Assembly: GCA_021831005.1 (NCBI GenBank)
Contig: JAKBNO010000080.1
Location: 1-6,843, forward strand
Reading direction: 5' to 3'
DNA from: Thermoplasmata archaeon
Lineage (GTDB): Archaea > Thermoplasmatota > Thermoplasmata > Thermoplasmatales > GCA-001856825
Length of the DNA: 6,843 nt
Below are positions 1 through 5,945 of this stretch, in pieces (positions within the stretch are counted from its first letter, which is position 1; each line of letters starts with the position of its first letter). Made by a program: the position numbers and the translations under genes. The notes beneath the pieces were generated by a model. That model had not been told where the DNA came from and did no database searches. It saw only the letters and a list, made by a program, of their open reading frames with translations.

Positions 1-679
1 AGAGCATAATACAGTCTTTGGTGGTAACAGTTTAAACCCTTTAAGTAAAGAGAGCTAATCCTCCGGTAGAGCAGTATTGCACCAATGATGCTGAAGAGGG
101 GGAAGATCAATCCTAAAGTGAACAAAATCCGCGCGTGACCGAATGTGGACCTTCCAAAATGAGGCTTCAGGCGAAATGAGCCCACAGTTAGTCCCAGAAC
201 AAGTCCAATGAAAGTCAACATTGTGCCAAAAATACGATCAACCACTACAAAAGGTCGTACCCGTCTATCAAGTGGAGGAAGCAACGGCACTCGGCACCCA
301 TGATCACGATTCCAAAAATGGCTTCGATGATGGTACCTGCGAAGTATAGAATAACTCCGTCATACGGTGTTCTGAAAGTTTCTAAGGTTCCCTTGAGCAG
401 TCCATATCCGGACCTTAGATACAGCAAGGATAACAGCTGAACTACGATATATACAGCCAAGAGGACAGCCATAATGATCAGGCCAGGTGTCAGAAAAGCA
501 TATCCATGGTTGGCCGCATATTCGTCTCTCAAGATCAGACCTTACGAAAGGATGAGGTCCAGGAATAAGACCAGACTTATAACACAACCAACCATGGCAA
601 TCTTTGAGAATGTCTTGATTTTAAGAAGAGCGTCTAGTTCCTCCCTCCCTATTAGTTTCTTTGCCGTTGGGGTTTTCAT
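1..679 (-). pseudogene. Disrupted polytopic membrane protein gene, left end outside window
   Basis: Reading leftward from the ATG at 679-677, a 45-codon segment begins MKTPTAKKLIGREELDALLK, enters a hydrophobic helix (about residues 28-45) and hits TAA at 544-542. The same frame continues without another stop to TAG at 247-245, giving two more hydrophobic helices (around LIIMAVLLAVYIVVQLL and GVILYFAGTIIEAIFGIVI). Somewhere between about 301 and 275 the sensible reading moves to the -1 frame. That frame is open from 359 to the window edge and gives LPPLDRRVRPFVVVDRIFG and two further helices (FIGLVLGLTVG; LIFPLFSIIGAILLY). The parts add up to a membrane protein of at least five helices and over 220 residues, broken by one nonsense codon and one frameshift (net loss of one base, or gain of two). 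A GTG at 694-692 is an alternative start. I cannot name the family; a distant likeness to small archaeal DUF973-type membrane proteins is only a guess. Two assembly errors or two short separate genes are alternatives, but the continuous hydrophobic pattern favours one decayed gene. Confidence 0.6.
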
Positions 680-760
680 GCTTTCTTCTCTCACTTCAAA
701 TCAAGTTCTCCAATCCAAATAACGTGTTCTTAACCCAGATGGTCTGTTGAACTAAAGATC

Positions 761-823
761 GGGGAAAAAATATCACCGATGAACGAACGGTTCAATCAAG
801 TGGACGAATATTGGCTTTCCCCC
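761..823. repeat. Imperfect inverted repeat, possible operator
   Basis: GGGGAAA at 761-767 is matched by TTTCCCC at 816-822. Inside these arms, AATAT at 769-773 faces ATATT at 808-812. Close to the centre lies GAACGGTTC (785-793), a short palindrome with one unpaired central base. The arms are too far apart for a compact hairpin, and no T-run follows, so a terminator is unlikely. A pair of inverted protein-binding sites upstream of the LSm promoter is possible. Such short matches in AT-rich spacer DNA could also be chance. Confidence 0.25.
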
Positions 824-863
824 AGTATTACCAACACTATCAGCCCGACGCCAAACTAATCAC

Positions 864-873
864 AATTATATAT
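864..873 (+). promoter_or_regulatory. TATA box of the LSm-rpl37e-purF operon
   Basis: The sequence aattatatat fits the archaeal TATA-box consensus. Its centre is about 24 nt before the LSm ATG at 893. Archaeal transcription usually starts roughly 25 nt downstream of the box centre, so the mRNA would begin at or within a base or two of the start codon and be essentially leaderless. The GAGGT at 874-878 lies 14 nt before the ATG, which is too far for a normal ribosome binding site and agrees with leaderless initiation. Confidence 0.6.
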
Positions 874-892
874 GAGGTAACAATCTGGTTCC

Positions 893-1129
893 ATGGAAGG
901 CAAGCTACGTCCTCTTAACGTTCTAGGAAATAGCCTGAACCAGTACGTACTGGTCAAGGTTAAGTGGAACAGAGAGTATAGAGGACTGCTGGATGGTTAT
1001 GACCAACACCTCAACCTTGTCATCAAGAATGCCGAGGAGGTAGTGGAAAACAAGAGCAGGGGGACATTCCCCATAATGATAGTCAGAGGAGACGTAGTAG
1101 TCTACATTTCACCTTCGGAGGCGATATAA
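893..1129 (+). CDS. Archaeal Sm-like (LSm/snRNP-type) RNA-binding protein
   Basis: This is a 78-residue protein made of one Sm fold, the usual length for archaeal LSm (SmAP) proteins. The Sm1 motif covers about residues 15-49 and contains GLLDGYDQHLNLVIKNAEE; D37 and N41 are at the positions that contact uridine bases in characterised Sm proteins. Sm2 is at about 62-73 (IVRGDVVVYISP), with the diagnostic R65-G66 pair. Family members form six- or seven-membered rings that bind U-rich RNA ends and act in RNA processing and turnover. It is the first gene of a tight operon and its stop is 1 nt before the rpl37e start. The ATG at 893 is chosen because it gives the expected short N-terminal helix and matches the TATA-box distance. 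Archaea often carry more than one paralogue, so I give no numbered symbol. Confidence 0.95.
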   Translation: MEGKLRPLNVLGNSLNQYVLVKVKWNREYRGLLDGYDQHLNLVIKNAEEVVENKSRGTFPIMIVRGDVVVYISPSEAI

Positions 1130-1130
1130 G

Positions 1131-1292
1131 ATGAGAGGAACCCCTTCAATGGGAAGGAGAAACAGGATAAAAGTCCATATAAAGTGTAGAAGATGTGGCC
1201 AGCATTCTTACAACGTAACGCATAAAAGGTGTGCACACTGTGGATACCCAGACTCACGGATCAGAAGTTATAACTGGGCGAAGTCTAGGTGA
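1131..1292 (+). CDS. rpl37e: 50S ribosomal protein L37e
   Basis: The gene encodes 53 residues, very basic, beginning MRGTPSMGRRNRIKVHIKCR and ending SRIRSYNWAKSR. It carries a C-X2-C (C19, C22) and a second C-X2-C (C34, C37), the four-cysteine zinc ribbon of L37e, a large-subunit protein found in archaea and eukaryotes but not bacteria. The N-terminal G-T-P-S-x-G-R-R-N segment and the closing R-x-Y-N-W pattern are family hallmarks. A strong ribosome binding site, GGAGG at 1117-1121, lies inside the end of LSm, 9 nt before the ATG. The gene starts 1 nt after the LSm stop, and its last 53 nt overlap purF in another frame. Confidence 0.96.
   Translation: MRGTPSMGRRNRIKVHIKCRRCGQHSYNVTHKRCAHCGYPDSRIRSYNWAKSR
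1227..1231 (+). promoter_or_regulatory. Ribosome binding site that decides the purF start
   Basis: AGGTG at 1227-1231 matches the archaeal anti-Shine-Dalgarno sequence (part of GGAGGTGA) and lies 8 nt before the GTG at 1240. The GTG at 1231 is part of this motif and has no good site of its own upstream. The site is inside rpl37e, in the codons leading up to the second zinc-binding pair. Confidence 0.55.
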
Positions 1293-2646
1293 ATCCTGCG
1301 GGATTGTAGCTCTTGCGGAGAGCATCCCGGTCGGTTACAGGTTAGTGCAGTCACTGAGGATAATCCAACACAGGGGACAGGAATCTTCCGGAATTTCTAT
1401 AAACACCGGAAAAGTCCTCAAGAACTATAAGGGAATGGGTCTTGTCAACGAAGTTTTTTCAGGCGTGAAGATAGAGAAAGATACTGGTATAGGTATAGGG
1501 CACATCAGGTACAGCACGGCAGGCTCTTCCACACTCGAGAATGCCCAGCCCCTGTACGCAAACATCGGAAAGTTTGAGATAGCTATCGGACACAACGGTG
1601 AGATAGTCAATGCTCCCCAGCTCAAAAGGTCGCTTGAGAGCAAGGGGTACTCCTTTGCAACTAATTCTGATACAGAAGTCGTGATGAAATTGCTCTCGAT
1701 TGAACTCTCCAAAACGTCTGATCCTGTTCTCTCAATGAAGAACACGTTCAAAAAATTGGTTGGAGCATACTCTCTAAACTTAATGATCAATCAGCGTGTT
1801 TTCGTTGCGCGTGACCCAAATGGAATCAGGCCACTGGTAGTTGGGACGACAGAATTTGGTTACGGCGCTGCATCAGAGAGCGTGGTGTTCGATCAGCTCA
1901 ACGGAAAGATGATAAGGGATGTCCGCCCCGGAGAAATAGTGGAAATCAAGAAGAATGAAATCGATTCCTTCATGTACAACGAATCTTCGAAGACCGCTCA
2001 TTGCATGTTTGAGTACGTTTACTTTGCACGACCTGACAGCGTGGTTGATGGAAGGAGTGTATTCGAGACAAGGATGGAACTCGGCAGGATTCTCGCTCGG
2101 GAGAGTCCAGTTAAGGGAGCCGACTGCGTAGTTGCGGTTCCTGACTCTGCAAGAACCCACGCGCAGGGATATGCCGAAGAATCAGGAATACCACTCACGG
2201 AAGGACTAATCAAGAACAGATACGTGGACAGAACTTTCATCATACCAGAGCAGGCGGGTAGGGAAAGTGAGCTCGACATAAAACTGAATCCGATAAGACA
2301 GCTGATAGGGGGAAAGAAAGTAGTCCTGGTCGATGACAGTATCATAAGGGGGAACACCACCAGAAAGATCGTAAAGATGCTGAAGAAATATGGTGCGAAA
2401 GAGGTCCATCTGAGGATAGCGTGTCCACCAGTGCGTTTTCCCTGTTACCTCGGAATAGACATGAAAACAAAGGACCAGTTCATCGCCGCAAACCGGAGCA
2501 TCAAGGAAATAAATGCAAAACTAGGGGCCGACAGTCTTCGCTACATTTCCCTGGAAGGACTTATTGAGGCTACTAACCTAGGAAAAGAAAATCTGTGCCT
2601 CGGTTGCCTTAATGACAAGTATCCCGTGAGAATTGGAAGTCATTGA
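1240..2646 (+). CDS. purF: Amidophosphoribosyltransferase, iron-sulfur type with propeptide
   Basis: PurF makes 5-phosphoribosylamine from PRPP and glutamine, the first committed step of purine synthesis. From the GTG at 1240 it has 468 residues, near the usual length. The N-terminal half is a class II glutamine amidotransferase: catalytic C20 (CGIVALAE), then QHRGQESSG, GHIRYSTAG and HNGEIVNA. The C-terminal half is the phosphoribosyltransferase domain, with PRPP loop VVLVDDSIIRGNTT at about 361-374 and the flexible-loop motif RTFIIPEQAGRE. C255, C402, C453 and C456 match the four cluster ligands of the Bacillus-type [4Fe-4S] PurF. The frame closes at TAA 1216-1218 and no ATG, GTG or TTG lies between 1243 and the Cys codon at 1297, so the start must be inside rpl37e (GTG at 1240, less likely 1231). 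This leaves 19 residues before the catalytic Cys; in known PurF the Cys is exposed by removal of a propeptide, which is inferred here. Confidence 0.97.
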   Translation: MDTQTHGSEVITGRSLGESCGIVALAESIPVGYRLVQSLRIIQHRGQESSGISINTGKVLKNYKGMGLVNEVFSGVKIEKDTGIGIGHIRYSTAGSSTLENAQPLYANIGKFEIAIGHNGEIVNAPQLKRSLESKGYSFATNSDTEVVMKLLSIELSKTSDPVLSMKNTFKKLVGAYSLNLMINQRVFVARDPNGIRPLVVGTTEFGYGAASESVVFDQLNGKMIRDVRPGEIVEIKKNEIDSFMYNESSKTAHCMFEYVYFARPDSVVDGRSVFETRMELGRILARESPVKGADCVVAVPDSARTHAQGYAEESGIPLTEGLIKNRYVDRTFIIPEQAGRESELDIKLNPIRQLIGGKKVVLVDDSIIRGNTTRKIVKMLKKYGAKEVHLRIACPPVRFPCYLGIDMKTKDQFIAANRSIKEINAKLGADSLRYISLEGLIEATNLGKENLCLGCLNDKYPVRIGSH

Positions 2647-2658
2647 GCTACGGTACAT

Positions 2659-3528
2659 TTAGAAATTATTGTTCTTGCTGCTCTGGTGGGACTGCAGAAA
2701 TTTTATGGAATCGTAAAGGAAGACGTTGGTCTTCATATCAACTCCATTCTTCATGCCAAGCGAGATCAGTTCTCCCGTTATCGAATCGATCTCGGTCCGC
2801 TTTCCCTGTCTTATGTCCTGAAGCATGCTGCTATCATTGTCGGCAGTAACCTTGCAGGTCTCCAAAACGTTCTTCTCAACTTCCAGTCTGTAACCCATTT
2901 TCGAAAATAGTTCTTCAAGCTCATTGATGGTAGCCGATGCTATGCTCCACAGCTCTTTAACACGCGGTAGCTGTCCATTCTTCACGCCGAATAGGGATGT
3001 TATGGGGTTTATCACTGCGTTTATTGCAGCTTTCCTGTACAGTTCCAGTTCTATGTCATTCACCCATTCAGCTTCAATTCCCGATTCCCTCAAAAATCTC
3101 AGGTCAATCTCTCCGGACCTGCTTCCTAGTCTGAAGTAACCCTTTCCAGTGAGTTCAGCAACTCCCTTCGATAGTCTCTTCGAGGCCCAGGTTGTGACCG
3201 CATATATTTTCAAAACTCCATCTCTTTCCGTGCTGATGTGGGTCAGCCCGTTCTGGATTAGGATCACGTTACCCTTGAGATTATAGCTCGCATATACCCC
3301 TTGCAGGTCATAAGACTTTACTGCAATTATCGTGAGATCGGAGTCCTCTATTCCCTCTGAGATTTTTACGACAAACTTCTCCTCTTTCCCATTGTCCCAC
3401 AATACGAGACCCCCTTCGTAGTACTTCTTTTCCCCACTCCTAACCGTCAGCACCACTTCGTTTTTCTTGTGGAGAAAGTAAGACAGAACTATGCCCATCG
3501 AACCTGCGCCAATTATGTTTATTTTCAT
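2659..3528 (-). CDS. panE: 2-Dehydropantoate 2-reductase (ketopantoate reductase)
   Basis: This 289-residue cytoplasmic enzyme reduces ketopantoate to pantoate with NADPH, a step towards pantothenate and CoA. The N-terminal Rossmann domain has GAGSMG at 7-12 and R30 at the position that binds the NADP phosphate. AVKSYD (K71) and QNG (N93) follow. The C-terminal helical domain has the catalytic lysine K166 in KAAINAVINPITSLFG, with N170 and N174, and the block SSMLQDIRQGKRTEID carrying S234 and E247 (equivalents of E. coli K176, S244 and E256). No key residue is missing. The ATG overlaps the iorB stop by 4 nt (ATGA), so translation is probably coupled; its own ribosome binding site is weak (AAAGGT only 3 nt away). 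It is the last gene of the leftward operon. Some family members reduce other branched 2-oxoacids, but the complete active site makes ketopantoate the most likely substrate. Confidence 0.93.
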   Translation of the reverse strand: MKINIIGAGSMGIVLSYFLHKKNEVVLTVRSGEKKYYEGGLVLWDNGKEEKFVVKISEGIEDSDLTIIAVKSYDLQGVYASYNLKGNVILIQNGLTHISTERDGVLKIYAVTTWASKRLSKGVAELTGKGYFRLGSRSGEIDLRFLRESGIEAEWVNDIELELYRKAAINAVINPITSLFGVKNGQLPRVKELWSIASATINELEELFSKMGYRLEVEKNVLETCKVTADNDSSMLQDIRQGKRTEIDSITGELISLGMKNGVDMKTNVFLYDSIKFLQSHQSSKNNNF

Positions 3529-4118
3529 GCGACCTTTGCCGTCTCGAATGCGGGGAGAATTTTACCCTGCTCGAACGCCTTCGTGTTGATGTCCCAGTGC
3601 TTTTCCGGTAACGATTCCTTGATTGCGGTTATCAGGCTCTCTTCCCTGAGGTTCAGCAGCCCGGTCGAAAAAGTCGCACCGACCATGGCAGTGTTAGCTA
3701 CCCTCCTGTTTCCCAGGTTCATTGCGATTTGGTCTGCCTCCACGTTGATCGTCTTGTACTTGCTCAGTGCCTCTGCAATGATCCTTTCAGGGTAATCCTG
3801 TATCTTCATTGTGAGGGAAACGGGATGTATCATTCTTCTGTTCAACAGTATCACCCCGGATTCTTTCAATTTCGATAGGTTTCTGGCCCCCTCGAGTTCC
3901 TCGAATGCGAGCATGATATCCGCAGATCTTGCTGGGATGATGGCACTCTTGTAGTCTCCGATCCTGACTTCTACCACTATTTTTCCTCCTCTCTGTGCCA
4001 TGCCATGCAGTTCTGTCATTAGAGCATTCTTACCTTCAATCAAAGCTGCCTTCCCAACTATGTTCGCTACCGTTATTATTCCCTGTCCTCCTACGCCAGC
4101 CAAGACCAAGGAGACCAC
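3525..4118 (-). CDS. iorB: Indolepyruvate:ferredoxin oxidoreductase, beta subunit
   Basis: IorB is the gamma-domain-like small subunit that pairs with IorA to convert aryl pyruvates (from Trp, Phe, Tyr transamination) to aryl-acetyl-CoA with ferredoxin as acceptor. The 197-residue product, about the family norm, opens with VSLVLAGVGGQG (glycine-rich motif at 8-13). It continues with TELHGMAQRGG at 35-45, the signature shared by PorG, KorC and IorB subunits. The frame stays open to an ATG at 4187, but I prefer the GTG at 4118-4116. It places the beta strand of the fold at the N-terminus as in relatives, overlaps the iorA stop by 1 nt (TAGTG), and has GAGGTGA 7 nt upstream. The 23 extra residues from 4187 are an arginine-rich translation of the iorA ferredoxin region in another frame. 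It overlaps panE by 4 nt at its end. Confidence 0.92.
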   Translation of the reverse strand: MVSLVLAGVGGQGIITVANIVGKAALIEGKNALMTELHGMAQRGGKIVVEVRIGDYKSAIIPARSADIMLAFEELEGARNLSKLKESGVILLNRRMIHPVSLTMKIQDYPERIIAEALSKYKTINVEADQIAMNLGNRRVANTAMVGATFSTGLLNLREESLITAIKESLPEKHWDINTKAFEQGKILPAFETAKVA

Positions 4119-5944
4119 TATGGCTTCACCTCGATGGCGTTGAACGGACAGACGAGTGGTTCTGAACAGACTGAGCAACCGTCGCACAGTTCGGGATCGA
4201 TGTACACTCTGCCCTCATCCACATAAAAGGCAGCGCAAGCGAAATTCTTCACACAGTTGTAACAGAGATTGCACTTGTCTTGGTTTATCTGGAAGACCTT
4301 CGCCTCAGAAGGTGCTCTCTTCCTGTCTACTTCTAGGGCACATTCCCTCTTGCTTATAATGACAGCAAGTTCGTTGGAATCCAGGGCCTTCTTGAATGTG
4401 TCGAGTGAATTCTTGAGGTCATAAGGATCCATCGAGTATACGTTCTTAATTCCGATCCCTCTCACCACGCTCTCGATGTCTACCCTCTTGAAGGGCGGGG
4501 TCGTTTCAGGGGTAGGCTGTCCGCCGGTCATCGCAGTGACGTAATTGTCCATTATGACCAAGACGAAGTTGTGATCGTTGTGGTATGCGTTGATGAGACC
4601 AGGGATTCCAGCGTGGAAGAAGGTGCTGTCTCCTATGAAACTGACGACCCTCTCTTTTGCCTCCATCGTGAATCCGCTAGAAGAGCCGATCGAAGAACCC
4701 ATAGAGAAGCAGTAGTCTCCGAGCTGATACGGTTCGTAATATCCGAGGGAATAGCAACCGATGTCAGTGGGTACGATAGCGTTCTGGATTCCCCTCTGTT
4801 TCATGGCCAACTTTGCCACATAATAAGTTGCTCTGTGAGGGCAACCTGGACAAAGTACTGGCGCTCTTTCTGGAAGATTCAAATTTTGGGTTTTCGTCTG
4901 GAATGGCATGCCGTATATCTCGGAGAGAAAACCTGCCACACGGTCCACATCCATTTCGTATGAAGTGGAAATGCTCCCGTTAATCTTCCCATAGAATTTC
5001 TTGTTGATCGAGCGAATAGCGCAGAGCGATAGAACCTGTTCCTCCAGGAAGGGACCACCTTCTTCGACGAAGATAACTCGTTCGGCTTTCTCTACCTCCC
5101 CGAGAATCATTTCTTGGTCGAGTGGAAAGCTCAGTCCGATCTTCAAGATTCTAGCCTTCACGTTAAGCATCTGGAGGGCTTCATCTATGTAGTTGTAGGC
5201 AGCTCCAGACGTAATTATCAGCGTGGAGGAGTCGCCGTACACGCTGTTCAGGATAGCGTTATATTTAGAAGATCTGACTTTTTCAAGTCTGTTCACAATC
5301 GACATCTGTGCCTTGTAGGCATTTTCCGGCAACAAAACTAATGAGGCACTCTTCTTGTATTTCCACTCATTCTTTTTCTTCACCTCTCCAAGTCTAACCG
5401 GTGCTCTCACGTGCGAAATACGAGTGACACTCCTGATCAAGACAGGATGTCCAACCTCTTCCGAAATATCGAAAGCGTGAACGATATAGTCCTTGAGCTC
5501 CTGCGGGCTTGATGGCTCTATTACTATGGTCCGTGCAAATTTTCCCAAGAATCTGTTGTCCTGTTCGTTCTGGGACGAATGCATGGAAGGGTCGTCAGCA
5601 GAGAAGACGACCATGCCTCCCTTCACCCCTGCTCCAGACAGTGAGACGAACGAATCCATCGCGACGTTCAGACCCACGTGCTTCATGAAAACGAATGACC
5701 TCAGTCCTCCAGCAGATGCTGCGGAAGCTACCTCCAGAGCAACCTTTTCGTTGGTAGAAAATTCGAACTTTATTCCAATCCTGTCCGATAACTTATAGAG
5801 AACATCGCCTATCTCCGAACTTGGAGTACCTGGATAAGCTGCTGCAACAGACACTCCAGCCTCGTACAATCCCCTTACGACTGCTTCGTTTCCAAGGAGA
5901 AATTCTATTTTTCCCTCAGAACCAAGAAGCAAGTCGTATTCCAT
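4118..5944 (-). CDS. iorA: Indolepyruvate:ferredoxin oxidoreductase, alpha subunit
   Basis: IorA is the catalytic subunit; with IorB it oxidatively decarboxylates indolepyruvate and related aryl pyruvates to acyl-CoA, passing electrons to ferredoxin. It has 608 residues, within the family range. Residues 1-180 form the pyrimidine-type domain (YPGTPSSEI at 37-45, STNEKVALE at 63-71, SADDPSMHSSQNEQ at 115-128). A transketolase-C-like domain follows. CPGCPHRATYY at 365-375 leads the thiamine-diphosphate domain, with GDSTFFHAGIPGLINA at 438-453 and MDNYVTAMTGGQPTP at 465-479. The C-terminus (about 552-608) is a two-cluster ferredoxin domain with C558, C561, C564, C570 and C587, C590, C593, C599. 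Both last gaps are five residues rather than the usual three. The ATG is 1 nt after the porB stop, with AAGGAG at 5960-5955 10 nt upstream. It is translationally linked to iorB. Confidence 0.95.
   Translation of the reverse strand: MEYDLLLGSEGKIEFLLGNEAVVRGLYEAGVSVAAAYPGTPSSEIGDVLYKLSDRIGIKFEFSTNEKVALEVASAASAGGLRSFVFMKHVGLNVAMDSFVSLSGAGVKGGMVVFSADDPSMHSSQNEQDNRFLGKFARTIVIEPSSPQELKDYIVHAFDISEEVGHPVLIRSVTRISHVRAPVRLGEVKKKNEWKYKKSASLVLLPENAYKAQMSIVNRLEKVRSSKYNAILNSVYGDSSTLIITSGAAYNYIDEALQMLNVKARILKIGLSFPLDQEMILGEVEKAERVIFVEEGGPFLEEQVLSLCAIRSINKKFYGKINGSISTSYEMDVDRVAGFLSEIYGMPFQTKTQNLNLPERAPVLCPGCPHRATYYVAKLAMKQRGIQNAIVPTDIGCYSLGYYEPYQLGDYCFSMGSSIGSSSGFTMEAKERVVSFIGDSTFFHAGIPGLINAYHNDHNFVLVIMDNYVTAMTGGQPTPETTPPFKRVDIESVVRGIGIKNVYSMDPYDLKNSLDTFKKALDSNELAVIISKRECALEVDRKRAPSEAKVFQINQDKCNLCYNCVKNFACAAFYVDEGRVYIDPELCDGCSVCSEPLVCPFNAIEVKP
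4126..4132 (-). promoter_or_regulatory. Ribosome binding site that decides the iorB start
   Basis: On the minus strand 4132-4126 reads GAGGTGA, a seven-base match to the archaeal Shine-Dalgarno consensus, ending 7 nt before the GTG at 4118. It lies in the last codons of iorA. It supports the GTG over the ATG at 4187. Confidence 0.7.
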
Positions 5945-5945
5945 T

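Larger units (their letters stand above)
680..892. other. Non-coding region between divergent genes
   Basis: This stretch lies between the disrupted membrane gene (leftward) and LSm (rightward). It holds the LSm TATA box near its right end. For the leftward gene there is a weaker candidate: ccaaataa at 715-722 reads TTATTTGG on the minus strand, about 24 nt from the GTG at 694. A loose inverted repeat spans about 761-823. I see no RNA gene, and no open frame here reads like a protein. Confidence 0.5.

Noticed and set aside
301..320. Programmed -1 frameshifting at the T-run before the frame change in the membrane gene
   Set aside because: The T-run (CATTTTTGG on the minus strand) is not in the phase needed for a slippery X-XXY-YYZ heptamer, I see no strong downstream stem, and the upstream in-frame TAA would still block the protein.
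542..544. Stop-codon recoding (selenocysteine or pyrrolysine) in the membrane gene
   Set aside because: The codon is TAA; known recoding uses TGA or TAG, and a separate frameshift also disrupts the gene.
474..722. Plus-strand open frame of 82 codons opposite the broken membrane gene
   Set aside because: Its product is not hydrophobic in a patterned way, has no recognisable motif, and lies antisense to the helix-coding minus-strand frame.
1425..2409. Several minus-strand open frames of 67-121 codons inside purF
   Set aside because: They are antisense to well-conserved PurF coding sequence, overlap one another in different frames and show no motifs.
2647..2658. Bidirectional terminator between purF and panE
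   Set aside because: The 12 nt contain no T-run or inverted repeat long enough to form a stable hairpin.
3469..3795. Plus-strand 108-codon frame across the panE/iorB junction
   Set aside because: It is antisense to two recognised genes at their overlap; its apparent hydrophobic runs come from antisense reading of charged/hydrophobic codon patterns.
4571..4963. Plus-strand open frame of 130 codons inside iorA
   Set aside because: It is antisense to the thiamine-diphosphate domain of IorA, whose motifs are unmistakable; the translation shows no domain features.
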